Positions 11,552 to 24,000 of a stretch of DNA of 64,000 nt are shown here, piece by piece (the first letter of the stretch is position 1; each line of letters starts with the position of its first letter). The translations under genes were made by a program, and so were the position numbers. This DNA comes from Neospora caninum Liverpool (taxonomy: Eukaryota > Apicomplexa > Conoidasida > Eucoccidiorida > Sarcocystidae). The notes under the pieces were generated by a model, which saw only the letters and a program-made list of their open reading frames with translations, did no database searches and had not been told where the DNA came from. The stretch is from assembly GCF_000208865.1 (NCBI RefSeq), contig NC_018388.1:1240001-1304000 (forward strand), written 5' to 3'.

Positions 11552-13480
11552 GTCGTCATGTGTGCGTGTGTCTGGGAAGTGCACAGCAGTTTGGTTCGTG
11601 TTATTTCTCCCGTCTGTGTGTCTGAATCTGTTTGTTTTTGTCATCTCTCTCTCTGCATGCAGGCTCGCTGGCAGCGTACGCTCGCTCAAAGTATCCGGCC
11701 TCGATTCTTGGCGCGATTTCTTCTTCTTCTCCTGTGGAAGCTTCCGCCCTCTTTCAGGCCTTCGATCAGACCGTCCAGCGCGTCTTGCCCTCTGCATGCA
11801 CGTCCCAAATCAAGGCGGCGACGGCGATCGTTGAGCGACGGATCTTCACCAGCGAAGAAGAAGCTGTGAGACGGCCCCCTCTCTCTGTTGTCAAGATTTA
11901 GGGAAGGAACAGTGTTCCTATGAAGCGTCAAATTCTGTGTACACGCTTAAATGTATAAACACAGGCTGGGGTAGATATACATATCGTGCTCGGACACGTT
12001 GTCCATTAAATAAAGGTGCTTTATAGGACATTACTGGTTTTTTTGTTTGTCGTGTTTCTACCTCATCACTCATCGACCCATATGCATACATATACATATA
12101 TACGTACGTGTATATATATATATATATATATGTATGCATGTCAGGATAACTGTACATACACATATATGTATATGTGTATGTAGGCATCTTGGGTGCAAGG
12201 TTGATTCTTGTGGCTGTTGAAATATTCTTTCGCTTGCTGCAGGTTAAAGTTGCGGCAAAGTTTGGCTGCGGTGCCGAGGTTTCCATGAAGACCCACGATC
12301 AGCGCGTGGCTCTTCTGTATGTTATAGCCGATGCAGTTGCCCAATCGGTGCAAGTAAGGCGAGAGAAAAGGAAACTCGTGCAGGCTTTTCTCAGTCGCTT
12401 TTCGTTTTCTCTTTGGCGTTCTCCCCTTTGGTCGCTTCCTTTCGTCACCTGTTGTTCGTTTTTTCCTGCTGTTTCTTCCGCTTCCGTTTCTCGTTCTTTC
12501 TCTTCCTTTCCTCCCGTTGCTCTTCTGTGTTCTTGGTCTCTGGCAGCGGGCGAGGCTGAGGCTGGAGAGAGAAAACATCGCATGCTGCTAGATTCCTATT
12601 CCCACTCGGGCGATATCAATATAGATTCCGCTTTGTGCTTGCCGTGCGGGCTACATAACGCAGCTTGTGTTTTAATACCGTGCTGATCTTGTTTTTTCGC
12701 GCACTGTGGCAGTATAATCGCAACCCAAAGCGTCCTTGGATAGACGAAGTCTGTAACTGCTTCGCCGAGGCGCCGCCCGCAAGAACGGAAAAGGTTGGGA
12801 ACGAAGACACAAAGGCACGCAGGAGCGAAGAAGATGAGCTTCTTGATGCTTTGGCCAAGGCTGTGCAACTCATGCTTGCGGAGCTGAAGATGACATGCAA
12901 AGATTCGAACATGTTGCAGCTGGCAGATACACGACTCGGTGAGGACACTGCAAAAACATCATGTGCACATTTTCGATTGTTTGTTCGGCATGATCTGTCT
13001 CTCGTGTCCGTTTCTGTTTCTCGCCTTCGTTTTCATCTGTCCTTCTTTCTCTCCGTCGTCGGTGTCGCCTCTGGTTTAGCCTTGGCCGTCCGTCGTCTGT
13101 GTGCTTTTACCTGCGATGTTTGGCGCAACTCTGCTGTGTCTGGCTTCCGGCAGAGCTCCCCAGTTCCCTCGCGTTTCCTCTGAAGTTCTTCGGCTTTGCA
13201 CCTTCCGTCTTGCGTGCGTTTCTTCCCGGTGTCTCTTCGCCGTCCTGTAGGGCCTCAAGCCTCAGCGAGCGCGCGCCTGTGGGTCTGGCAAAGCTGTGCA
13301 GAGTACGGCTACTGGCAAGTAAGCAGGCCTCCGGTGCATTCGTACCTCTCGTGAATTTACATTATCGTAATAAATACCCAGGAAACGAGCTTAACAACAG
13401 ACTCTAACCCCTTTACATAGATGCATGTGGGAACAAACGGTTGTTTATGTATGCATCTGTCTGCATGACCGAAACCTGAC

Positions 13481-13518
<38 letters not shown>

Positions 13519-15202
13519 AGATATATACATATATATACATATATTTGCATATACAAATATACATAAATATATACATGTACACGTAACTCTGGATAGTTGG
13601 CTACTATATCGCGAGACTCTCTCTTCTTGTCATTGTACCAACACATGTCTATCTGGTTCATGTGTGGTAAGTACAAGTATAGATTTATACTTGCTCTTAG
13701 CAGCCTGGCTGTCTCGCTCAGTTAATTTTTTGTCTTGGATGTAAATGAGGTTGTGTGGTGGGCACGTTTTTCAGGTGGCTTACAAAGGCAGCGTGCGCTC
13801 GCGCCTGATTGATCTGAACTGGCATCTCCGCATGTGCGACGCGCTCTTTCCTCTTCCCTCAGGTGAGTCATTCGCGAAGCACAAAGGCTGCGAAACGGAA
13901 GGAAACTTGACAAATGCATAGAGAGCGATTTCGAAAACGAAATGCCTGTTTGACTCTTCACATTACACTGGCGTCGCGCACTTCGCCTTCCATGCTGACC
14001 GCGCGTTCGTCGAACCCAAAAAGCACCCAAATGTCCATATGTATGCATGTATATTTATATATATACATATATATAATTATATATATAATTATATATATAT
14101 ATATATATTCATATAGATTTGTATTGCCAGAGCTGCATGAATGTAGAGGGACGGACTCGTCCGTATATTCCTTCTGCTCAACGCGTGCACATATCGTTTG
14201 TGTTGTCTTTCTTATGCTAGACTTTCACGGATGCTCTACGCGTCAACATGTGTTGTATGAACGGCAACGAGGGAGACGCGCGGTGTCCTGAAGCGTTTCC
14301 TTGGCCTGTTTTCCTGGCTGGCTCCCTCGCAGTTTCTCTCGTATGAGTGTTTTATCTTGTGCAGTTTTCTGTATCGTTTGCGTTTGATGCTTCTTTCGCG
14401 CTCTGCCGCGCTTCTGCAGGAAGCAAATTCAGCACGGATGTCGTCGACGAGACGAATGTGTGGTCAGGAGACAAACATGTGGTTGGCGTCGGAGCTGCCA
14501 CAAATATTCACTTCACCAACGGCGAAAATGATCCTTGGGCACCTCTCTCAGTGACAGAAATTTCGCCGTTTGTCACCGAACGCCAGGGCTTATCTTCCTT
14601 CACCATAAAGGTGAGGCGCCCGTAACATTGGTGGAAGGCCGGGGAGAAATGTCCACACCTTCACGTATGTAAACAGTGCGTGTACGCATATATATTCACA
14701 CACACATGCGTATTTATCTCTATGCATCTGCAGGTATAAATCTGCAGGCGTGCGTCTGTAGGTGTTTTGACTGGTTGTATTTGGTAAAACCGGTGCTTTC
14801 CTTTTTCGGTGTCGGATCGGGGGCGCGTCGGGACTTAGCTTCCGGTTGCCCAAAAATTTCATCTCCTGGATCGAGTGTTTCGGCGTCTTGGCATCCACCT
14901 CAGAGCACCGGGTTTTGAAAGGACAACGAATCCGCCGTTTGGAGGGTTCGAGGGCCGAGGACGGAGGCAAAGAAGGATTGTGGAGGTCTGTGTCTCTGTG
15001 CATGCAGAACGGTAGTCACTGTAACGACTTCTACGCGTACGAGGACGGCACAGAGCCGCTGCCGGTGACGGAGGCAAAGGCGCGCATTCAGCGCGCCATC
15101 CGTCTGTGGCTAGAGGACTTCCAGGCGAGGCACGCGCAGCGAAGGGCGAGAAACACGCCGGAAACAAACAAAGGAATATCCAGGGGGGAAAACGAGTTGT
15201 GA
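8704..15202 (+). CDS. Serine carboxypeptidase, peptidase family S28 (lysosomal Pro-X carboxypeptidase-like)
   Basis: Ten exons join in frame to 684 residues: 8704-9430, 10212-10339, 10884-11001, 11663-11865, 12243-12353, 12713-12938, 13251-13318, 13775-13862, 14420-14610, 15008-15202. All introns are GT-AG. Residues 28-43 are hydrophobic (signal anchor or signal peptide), so the enzyme should enter the secretory or lysosomal route. Family landmarks in order: WFEQPLDH, VYIGGEGPL, ALEHRYYGDS, the nucleophile motif GCSYPGSLAAY (Ser322), SSSSPVEA, LWVWQSCAEYGYWQ, NGENDPW (Asp594) and GSHCND (His624). The Ser-Asp-His triad is complete, so activity is likely: release of C-terminal residues after proline (Pro-X) or N-terminal dipeptides. 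The protein is longer than typical S28 enzymes (about 450-520) because of a charged insertion at about 60-220 and a basic C-terminal tail. Introns hold several TA repeats. It converges with the dynein gene. Confidence 0.93.
9485..9518. repeat. (TA)n microsatellite in S28 intron 1
   Basis: A run of about 16 TA dinucleotides. A second run of about 13 lies at 9576-9601 in the same intron. Confidence 0.9.
9576..9601. repeat. (TA)n microsatellite in S28 intron 1, second copy
   Basis: A perfect TA run seen directly, about 60 bases after the first one. Confidence 0.9.
10350..10640 (+). repeat. Pyrimidine-rich tract with CT and TTCTGCTC-type units in S28 intron 2
   Basis: Almost 300 bases of nearly pure C/T on the + strand, made of imperfect units such as CTCTCTCTTCTCCGTCTTCTGCTCC repeated several times. 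It gives long spurious Leu/Ser-rich frames, but it lies between a clear donor at 10340 and the exon 3 acceptor at 10883. Confidence 0.85.
10703..10753 (+). repeat. 17-bp tandem repeat, three copies, in S28 intron 2
   Basis: The unit TGCGTCGCTTCCTGCGC occurs three times head to tail. The first copy differs by one base (CAC for CGC). Confidence 0.85.
11517..11550. repeat. (TA)n microsatellite in S28 intron 3
   Basis: About 15 TA dinucleotides. The same intron carries overlapping GCATGC units at 11351-11366. Confidence 0.9.
12110..12131. repeat. (TA)n microsatellite in S28 intron 4
   Basis: A short TA run flanked by TATAC/GTATA variants (12070-12180). Confidence 0.85.
13482..13512. repeat. (TA)n microsatellite in S28 intron 7
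   Basis: A TA run followed by interrupted ATATAC/ATATAT units to about 13575. Confidence 0.85.
14053..14112. repeat. Compound AT-only repeat in S28 intron 8
   Basis: About 60 bases of almost only A and T, with ATATATAATT units that are near-palindromic and could extrude a hairpin. Confidence 0.85.
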
Positions 15203-16608
15203 GCGCCGGTGTGTGTTCGCCGTGCCCCAAGTCCACTGACACAGGCTTTTCCGCGGAAAACAGAGAAGCTCTGTATGCAGAGCGCCTGCGGAAGAACCTC
15301 GTAGAGGGAACGGCGAAACGCTGTAAAAACCCTCCGCCCCCGTACACACAGATGACCCCGACTTATATTATGATTCTTATTAATGGGAGCACAGTTCCCT
15401 GGGTATCCAGTCCCCGGTGCATGATTTCAGGGGAGATCCGGCGAGACTGTCGTTGCTCGAGGACGTCTCAGAAGCATCCAGAACAGAGCGTGTGAACTTG
15501 GATTTGAAGATACGTGGGAGGCAGGGCGTCATGTGAGGTTCCCTTTTTCAGTGCCGCAGTCATTCTGGCATTCGTGGACGGAGACTGTTCCCCGTCGTTT
15601 TTCCCGATCATGCGCAGTGGCATCTGCGTTCCTGCGTTGGCCTGGTCGTGGATTTGCTTTTTTGATTGTGACATCAGACCTCCAAGTCGAATGGACGAAC
15701 AGCCGTTCCCAAATCTCTGAACTGAGTACCATGGGGGTTCAGACTTAACTTGGTCAGCACGGATCCCTACAGATAAACGTGTGTTTATTCCGAGAGCTGC
15801 GTCGAACTATGCACACATATACGCGTACGTGGACAGGTTAAGAAGTCACTTTGGATGGTATTTACACACTAGGGTTTTAATGTGTACATGTGTGCAAGAA
15901 TGTGTCCGTGCCTTCATTTGTAATTCTTGGTGGTATACGTGCATTTATGTATCTATGTGAGTAGCACTTCTCTCGGTTTTGCGGCCAGGAACGCGGGGAT
16001 CCTTCCCGTCTGTCTGTCGCGCATAGAACTCAGTTGAGATGTTAAGTCACTCCTATGTCTTCCGTTTTTCAAAACTGACTTGCCACACCGAGTATGACTC
16101 CAGCTTGCGGTCAATACGCATATTGATCGAACTGCATGCAACGCGAATGGTCACAGCTTTTTTCAGAATCAGTGGCGTCGCCAAGCGGTGGACTGTGGAA
16201 TGTACGAATGTCATCCAGTTTAACAGAGAAAGCAAGCGAAGAGAGAGTCGCAGATGAAAGCTAGGGTTGTGTTTGTGCAGAAGACTAGCGCTCACGATTC
16301 GCAAAGATCGCCGTGCCGCGTGGAGCCTCGGCGGTTCCCCGTTTCCGCCGTCGGCTGCCAAGCAAGACACACAAAAACGGCTGAACCAGGAAGAAGGAAG
16401 GCGGTTCTGCTCTCCTTTCAGTCGGTTTTCTTCGGGGGAGAAATGAAGAGAAACGAGTGTATAGATGTTCTTTGGGCCGAGTTTCGTCGACGCCGTCATC
16501 ATGCACCCTTCCGCGTGGTCATTTCGGAGACCTCGTAGCCGCAACACCGATTCGTGAGCGCCTGTGTGTTTCAGTAACTAATTATACAGAAATCCTGGAA
16601 TCTGTGTT
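15203..16608. other. Convergent intergenic region (two 3' UTRs)
   Basis: This is the space between the stop codons of the S28 peptidase (+) and the dynein intermediate chain (-). Short ORFs on both strands have no recognisable content. It is expected to hold both 3' UTRs and polyadenylation sites. Confidence 0.5.
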
Positions 16609-18045
16609 TTATCCTCCGCGCTCCTCGTGTGCTCGAGACGCGGGAGCGAAAGAGTGGCCCGAAGCTTTTCCTGTCTCCTGCCTCGGTCTGGCAACTGACG
16701 GGTCAATGCCAACCGAGGCAAAGAACTCCTCGCGAAGTTTTTGAAGAGTCTGTTCGAAGCAAAAGAAAAGAAAGGACACTTGGCAAGAACTACAAACGGC
16801 AAGGAAAGCGGAAAGTCCAGGATCGGCTCTCTGCACGCGAGTTGGCGGAAGAAGCCAGAGAGGCGGACGGGAGCAAAGTAGATACGAAGGCAAGTGTCCA
16901 AAGAACGGATGCTTTTAGATGGAAAAAACAAAGGTGGGACTGGAAAAAAACCTTAAGCGGATAACCGATACAACGTTCCCGTTTCATTCGTACACTATAA
17001 TGTGTTGTCGGTGGCCAGACCGTGCATGACGGTGACACGGGAGATAGTGTGTGACTCGTTTGCTCTTTCTGCCTCGTTTCCGCTTTCTTTCTCGTGTGGG
17101 TTTTCTCCTTTTCCTTCTTCCTCTTCTTCCGAGGAAAGCACCCCACCTCTGGAGCAGAAAGTTTGCCTTTCGCTGGCTCGGCCGCCTTGCTGGCGGCGGA
17201 TTTTTCTTCCGATCTGCGAGCTGAGAAAGCGACAGAGCCGCCAGAGGCATCCAGAAAAAAAGGATGCCCAAAAGCACAAAGAGACAGCAACTTTCAACGA
17301 TCTCCACTAGAAAGGTAGGCGCATTTGTAAAGCTGACGCGAAAACTCCTCGAAGCCTAAACCGGTTATGTAACAGAATAGACAAATGTATCATCGTGCAT
17401 GGAAATGGGTAGTTAACATATACCCTGTAACACACTCTTTCCACGCAAACATTTCTATACAGGTATATATATGATCTGCTTGAATATGCACATAAATACC
17501 AACACGAAAGTATATATATACACTTGGTTGTCATAGTGAAGGTGATTTACCTTCCGCCTGTCTTCGTGACTGTTCGATGTTCTTCTCCCTTCTCGTCTCC
17601 CTCTCAAATATCTGCACACCAAAGGCACACGCCACCGAAGCAAAACCGCATCCGCAAAAGCCTGCATCCGAGAGTTTGCCTCGAAACTGGCTGTGCGCCT
17701 TTCAAGAAGAGATGCAAGTGTATCAGATTCCGTACTGCGTATTCAGATGAAGCACTTCAGCCGATGCCAGCAGGCAGACAGGAAGACACCGCCTGTGGAA
17801 AATACCTTACTTTACAGCTTTATCCCTCAGGCTATAGCTGTCGTAAAAGTTCGTCGGTCAACAGATCCCCCACTAAAATGGTAGGTTTAGCAAATGGTTG
17901 AGACCGAATCCAGTCGATATCGTGTGACTAAATGTACCCGATTTGACGGAAGCATCTTAACCTATTTTAAAGAAATACCGCTATCTGAGGGACGCCTTAC
18001 TCCTGTTCTTACCGCATGGTCTTAGGGAGTGTACGAAGTCTCGCG

Positions 18046-18089
<44 letters not shown>

Positions 18090-21000
18090 AGGTAGATTTA
18101 GGTGTGGATATAGATACAGATTAGGCGATATAGGCATTCATGAACATCTCTTTAGATCTGCGGACGCTGACGGGTGTGGAGAAGACGGTGAATGTCGAGA
18201 TATGCAGTTGCCCTGAACCAAAGACTCCAGTGTATCTCCGCGTTGAAGTTGGGAATAGAAGAAACCAGGCTGAAGAGCAGATGCGACGCCCCCGCCAAGA
18301 CATACGTGCCCGACAGCGACTTTCTCGTTGGAGCCCGCAATGTGAAGGTCGTCACAGAGCTCAAGTAAAGTCACAGCCCCGTCTGAGTCTCCGACAGCCA
18401 CATGTTGTCCTGAGCAGGATTCCACACACGGCACACGCACAAGAGCACACCCCCGCATGCATGTTTGTTTCTGTCTCTGAAGACAAGGCGATAAACTTCA
18501 GATGTGCACGTGCATCGACGCATTTACCGGAGAGGCGAGCTATGAATGTACGCAAAGATTTATCTGCAGAGAGCGGGTGACGTGAGAGTTCATATCCCCT
18601 GCGTGCACGGGGCATACCCTGGTCGTAGTTATGGCCACGTGGGCAGCAGTCTGGAAGTGCAGGGTATGGATTGCACGAAAACAAGAAAGAAAGAGATTAG
18701 GAGACGGTAACATAACAAAGCGACTCCAGAAAGCGCCATCGGCCTTCTGCTCCCTGAGGTCAGCCTGCTCACCTTGGCTCTGAACCGCGATGGACCACAA
18801 GGCTGCATCGGAAACCTGAAAAACGAAGGCAACATGCAATCACTCAAAGCACTCAGCTGTCGCATTCTTCAGCCTTCTCGTGCTTTATCTGGTGTGGATA
18901 AAAAACCGGGATGCATCCAGATTAACCGAAGGCAACACATGGGTCTGGGCAACGAGCCGCGCGGCAGTTGGCTAGGTATTTGCCACCACAGGGGGGCGTG
19001 TATGTAAGTACGCTACGAGCATAATGCGCAGATGTCTCCGAGAAACGATGCGGGCAACACACAAATACACGCCAGATATTCATATACCTACATATATATA
19101 ATGGAGGTACACGAATCCTGATTCAAATGTGCGTGCACGCATGAGAATACATCCGTTAATGTAGGCTGCCGCAAATCACATATGGTTAGGCATGTAGAGA
19201 CAAAGAACTATGGAGTTGGATATATATATATATATATATATATCCACGGATTGCGTTGAATGGACATCCACGTACCTTGTGTTGAAACGTGACTTCATTC
19301 TGTCGGTAGTAATAGTCCCAGAAGTCGAGAAAGCCATCCTCACGGCATACCTGAAGCGGAAAGGTGGGGCGAGCTTCAGACAAACGTAGGTCGCCTCCTA
19401 GAATTTTACGAACCCACGTCCATCCGTGTTTGCTTCAAGTTCTTGCCTTGGCACACTCCTCGGTCACCCACGGTATTCGCGTTCTTCTACAAGCGCTGAG
19501 ATACGTTGCATCTAGCGCTTACACGCTTCTTCGCTTGAGAGCGAGACATGCTATATGCATACGGACCCATCGACTGTAAGTTCACCGTTTTCCCCGAGGG
19601 TTCATCTGAATATCCTGTGAACACCGACTGTGCTTACCTCACAGCAGAGAAAGCGGGAGGCACCTACCGAACTTGTCTGTGTTCCCTTCCGAACCACAAG
19701 GACAACCCACCCATGTGTCGGTTTCTCGGCTTCGCCACTTGAACCTTGTTTCTGTCAACGACGTGCAACTATCTTGGTTTTCTTCCTGTGTCCCGCACGT
19801 GAGCCTTCCACACTTTGTAGCTCTACACGGACCCGTGTATGTATTGACGTGGCCGTTTTGCACGTGCATAATGAGGGAAGCACGGTTGTTAGCGCGTGGA
19901 AACAAGTCAACGCCGAGCCCTGAGATCTCAGATTTTCCTCAGAAAATGCCTCTGTGAGGAGCTGCGCACTCACCATGAACAAACCCGGGCGCGTGGGGCT
20001 CCACTGGCAGTTCAAGAGCGACGCCGGGTGATGGTCTGTGCAGATAATTGGAGATTTGATCTCTTCCATCCAGATCTGAAAACCAGAAGACAGGTCGAGA
20101 GCCAACGGCGGAAATGCGTCCCCGACGTCTTTATAAAGGCCCTAGGCTCGCCGCCTGCGGAGTTGGAGAGGAGGGAAACGGGAAACGTTGGACCGAACTG
20201 CAGGCCGCCCTGGCTTTTTTAGCGTTTCGAACGCCGCCCTAGGGACACCTGAAATGCTGACTATCTCAGTGTCGCTCCTGACCGTGCCGCATCCTGGGTC
20301 GGATGTGCAATGCAGAAAACAACTCTATGTCGCGAACGGTGTTCGTCACATGCGCTATTTCCCCCCTTTCAGCCAGGTTTTTGGGCCTCCGTTCGAGCCT
20401 GCTTCGCGTCTTGGAGAAACGAAAGCCCAAATTGAAAAGGCGGAAATCCACAAGAGAAAAGGTTCGAGTGTACCTTTGCCGTCCAGTCGCCGACTGTGAG
20501 GAAGTACTTCGGATGGAAGGGGTTCCTCTGGAAAGACAAGAAAGGACAGTTCGATTCTGCGTTGTCTCCGAAGCTTTATCTGCTGCTTGAGCACGTTCCG
20601 TTGTCAATTCCGATCTACTTTCTAGTTCAGCTAGGCAAGGGGTGCGATTGCAGCCCGTATAATCACGTGGAAACCCTCTCCCTGCCGCGAAGAGGAACGC
20701 ACCAACGGGTGAAGACCAGCTTCCGGCCGAAAAACAATCCATGTGGCCACCAACCCAAGGATGACATTGGTTCCATGCATTTGACAAGCCCATCCACGAC
20801 CTGTCTCTGCAAACAAAACTCTGTTTACATCTACATATACATATATACATCTATATATAAGTAAATGCATGAGAAGCGTGTAGTGTTCGTATCCTTCCGA
20901 GCTTGTCAAGTGAACGGTTGGAAATGAATACGAATATATGTATGTGTACAGAGATACGTCAAGCTCAAGGAGCCCATGTTCCTGTATCCTGCTGCTCTAT

Positions 21001-24000
21001 GTATATATGTACATATATGTTGGCATATAGACAGGTAGATACACTCATAGTTGAGCATTTGTTTTGATTTCCAGGTAACTCTGTAGATGAACCCGACATG
21101 TCTTCTCGGCGTACCCGGACAGCGTAGACCGGTCCGTAGTGTCTTCCTGTGTCTTGCCCGAACCTCTGCGCAATCTCGACGGCTGAAAGCAAAAGGCGAG
21201 ACGGGAACCTCGACTGAGGAGGGCGCCGACTGCATCCTGTCGTGTTTATGGCCCTCATATTCGCTTGTCGGTGACTCAGAAATGGATCACACACTCATTC
21301 ACTTGTGCCATCTACGCCTTCCGTGTGAACTCAGGAGCACTTGTGTGGAATCGTTTTAACGCATGCAAATATAAGCACGCGATTGTTGATGGACATCTGG
21401 TTTCTGTGCGGTTTGTGTGTAGTACAGGGATTTGTGCGAAAGCGCAAAGCAGCAGTGCTTCAGCCGATTACTACCATGGGGACCACCTTCTAGGCTTATC
21501 TTCGTTCTGATTATTCATTAGCCTGCCCCGCCTTTGCTTGACGGCCATGGACGGACGTGGAACGTGTACAAACCGTGTGACCAATGTGAAGCTTAGAACA
21601 TGCAGTCCATGCAGAGGACCATAAATATCAACAAACCAAAAACATGTACTTACGGACACAGTAAAAATATAATGTGCATATGTGCATCCTTGGAGATATG
21701 TACATCCCTAAGGGGAGGCATAGAGATAGGTAGGTCTGTAGCGGTTGAGGTGGACCAGGAACTGACCCCCCCCCCCTCCGCTTACTTTTGCTGTCGCCCT
21801 TTTTGGGCTTCTTTTTCAAAGTTACCGTGCTGCCTCGCTCAGTGCCCACAAGGTACTTTGTCGGCTGAAACACGGGAAGGACGGTCAGCAAGGAGATGGG
21901 GCACGGCAGAAACTTCTTTCTGCCTCTCGGGTTTTAGCCGCTTCTCTCCTTTCCGGCCTGAACGGCCTTTTGTGCAATGGTCGTGGCCAGATCACGGCGG
22001 CCCTACGCACAGCGCCCTCTTTTTCTAATTAGCCTGGGTATGCCTGATTGCTGTATATGCATACACCATGTCGGCATGGGCCTTTTGAATGGCGAGATCC
22101 GGTGTCGAGGGAAAGCGCGATTCTACTCTGAAGCTGCCGGTCTCGGCTTCAACCCGAACGCCACACATCGCGACCCAACAGCCTGTTCAAAGAGTGGCAC
22201 TTCTATCTCGGAATGTGGGCAGAGTAGCGGCCAGAAAACCTAGCTGTCGCCACTGATCCAGTGTCTGTACAGACGCTGCTCGTGCGTCCGTTCGCGTACT
22301 TTCAGCGGCTCGGGTCAAAGTTAGCAGGTCCACAGTGCAAACGTTTTTTCGCCGCTTCTCTGACCTTACTCCAGCGTCAACACTCCATTCCACGCACATC
22401 CCACCCACGGTCTGGGAGGACCCAGCCACGTCGGGGAGTTCAAAGTCTTCGACGGGCGCCGACAGGTTTCGCGTATCCCACCAAAGGACGTGGCCGTCAG
22501 TCGACACGGAGACGAGCTCGTTGTTTGTCTTGCTTTGCAGCCTGAGGGAAAGCGCAGCGCCAGAGCGGAGCCGAGACTGCCGTGCCAAGTCGCAAAGGGA
22601 GAGTCTAAGCGGCGGAGAGTGAAACGAGACTCGACGCGAAGGCTAGCCTATCTTTGCTCACAAGCAAATGCGTGTACGCTGAGCACCAAAGACCGTCTTC
22701 AACAAGGTACTGCATGTAAGGATGTACAAGGAGGGGGAGCACAGAAACGCCTGTCAACCGCTTTACCTACATATGTATATGAGGGGATGTACATATGTTT
22801 ATTTTTGTTGGAAAAGTGTGTGTTTGAGCGAGAAAGCACGAGAGAAAAGAAAGAGGAAAGGAGAGATGCTGCGTAGAACCTTTGATCCACTGCGTTTGCC
22901 CCGATGTAGAGATGCAGATACACTTTGAGAAACACGGGTTGGTAAGGACATCGCGTTTCGAGATCTTTTTGCCTTACCACATGACGTCATAGACTGGGTC
23001 ATAGTGGCTGTTCTCTGTGCGAGATGTGTCGGCTGGTTTCGTCCCCTTCCTCAAATCCCACAGCGCTGCCAAGAAACACCCGGGCACACACTGAGTCTCC
23101 GGGTGCTTATGCAAATTCGAATGTGCCCATCCAGCAAAGGACAAAGCTTTTTAGTTGCGGCGGATCCTCGCCCGCATATGTATACATATATATATATATA
23201 TATATAGGGAGAGAGAGACGCAGATCCTACGTGGAGAGTGGTGACGTAGACCTTCATGTGCCGGTATGGGTAAACGCAGAACATGAATATTTGTATGGAT
23301 ATTTGTATGCACATACAACATTTATAGCCTACGCCCCACCTCCACGTTTGCTTTCACATCACTGCGGTTACAACTAAACAGTGCATTCACGTGTCCCTTC
23401 CGTTCCCTTTGTCTTCCTTTTCCTCTTCTCGTTGTGTGTATTCCTCCTCTCCTGATTCCGTATCTATCTGTGTATTCCTCCTCTCCTGATTCCGTATCTA
23501 TCTGTCTTGCTTCCGTTGATGCCTGCGCTCTCGTGTTTACTGCAGGTGCGGTGAATTGTCGGGCACAACAAGCTTACAGATAAGTCCGTTGTAGCAGCCG
23601 CCTACGATGACATCTGTGATTTTGTTGTTGAACATAATTGAGACAACAGGTCCTTGTCCCGTGAGCTCCGTTAGGGGCGTGTTGGATTGGGTAACATCCC
23701 AAATGTACGCCTGCGAGGGCATTGGGTCCGGCTGCTTCTGAAATCTGGACAGGGAGGCAAAGACCGTTTACGCGGATTGTGCGCGTCCTGTCTTTTTGTC
23801 AGAAAAAGCAAGGTGCGCTGCCACATCTTTGTCTAATGTTTCCACCCGCCCAAGAACTCACTTGAGAATAGCATAGGCCACTGCCAACTTGGAAGAGCCT
23901 TCCGGATGCCATGCAATGCATGTGGCTGTCCGTTTGCAGTCCGTTACTTTATCTCTGTTGCACCAGGAAACCGCGGGAAACCGAACATTTTGCCTTATAC

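Noticed and set aside
23437..23504. Transposable element footprint
   Set aside because: Only a simple tandem duplication; no terminal inverted repeats, target-site duplication or transposase.
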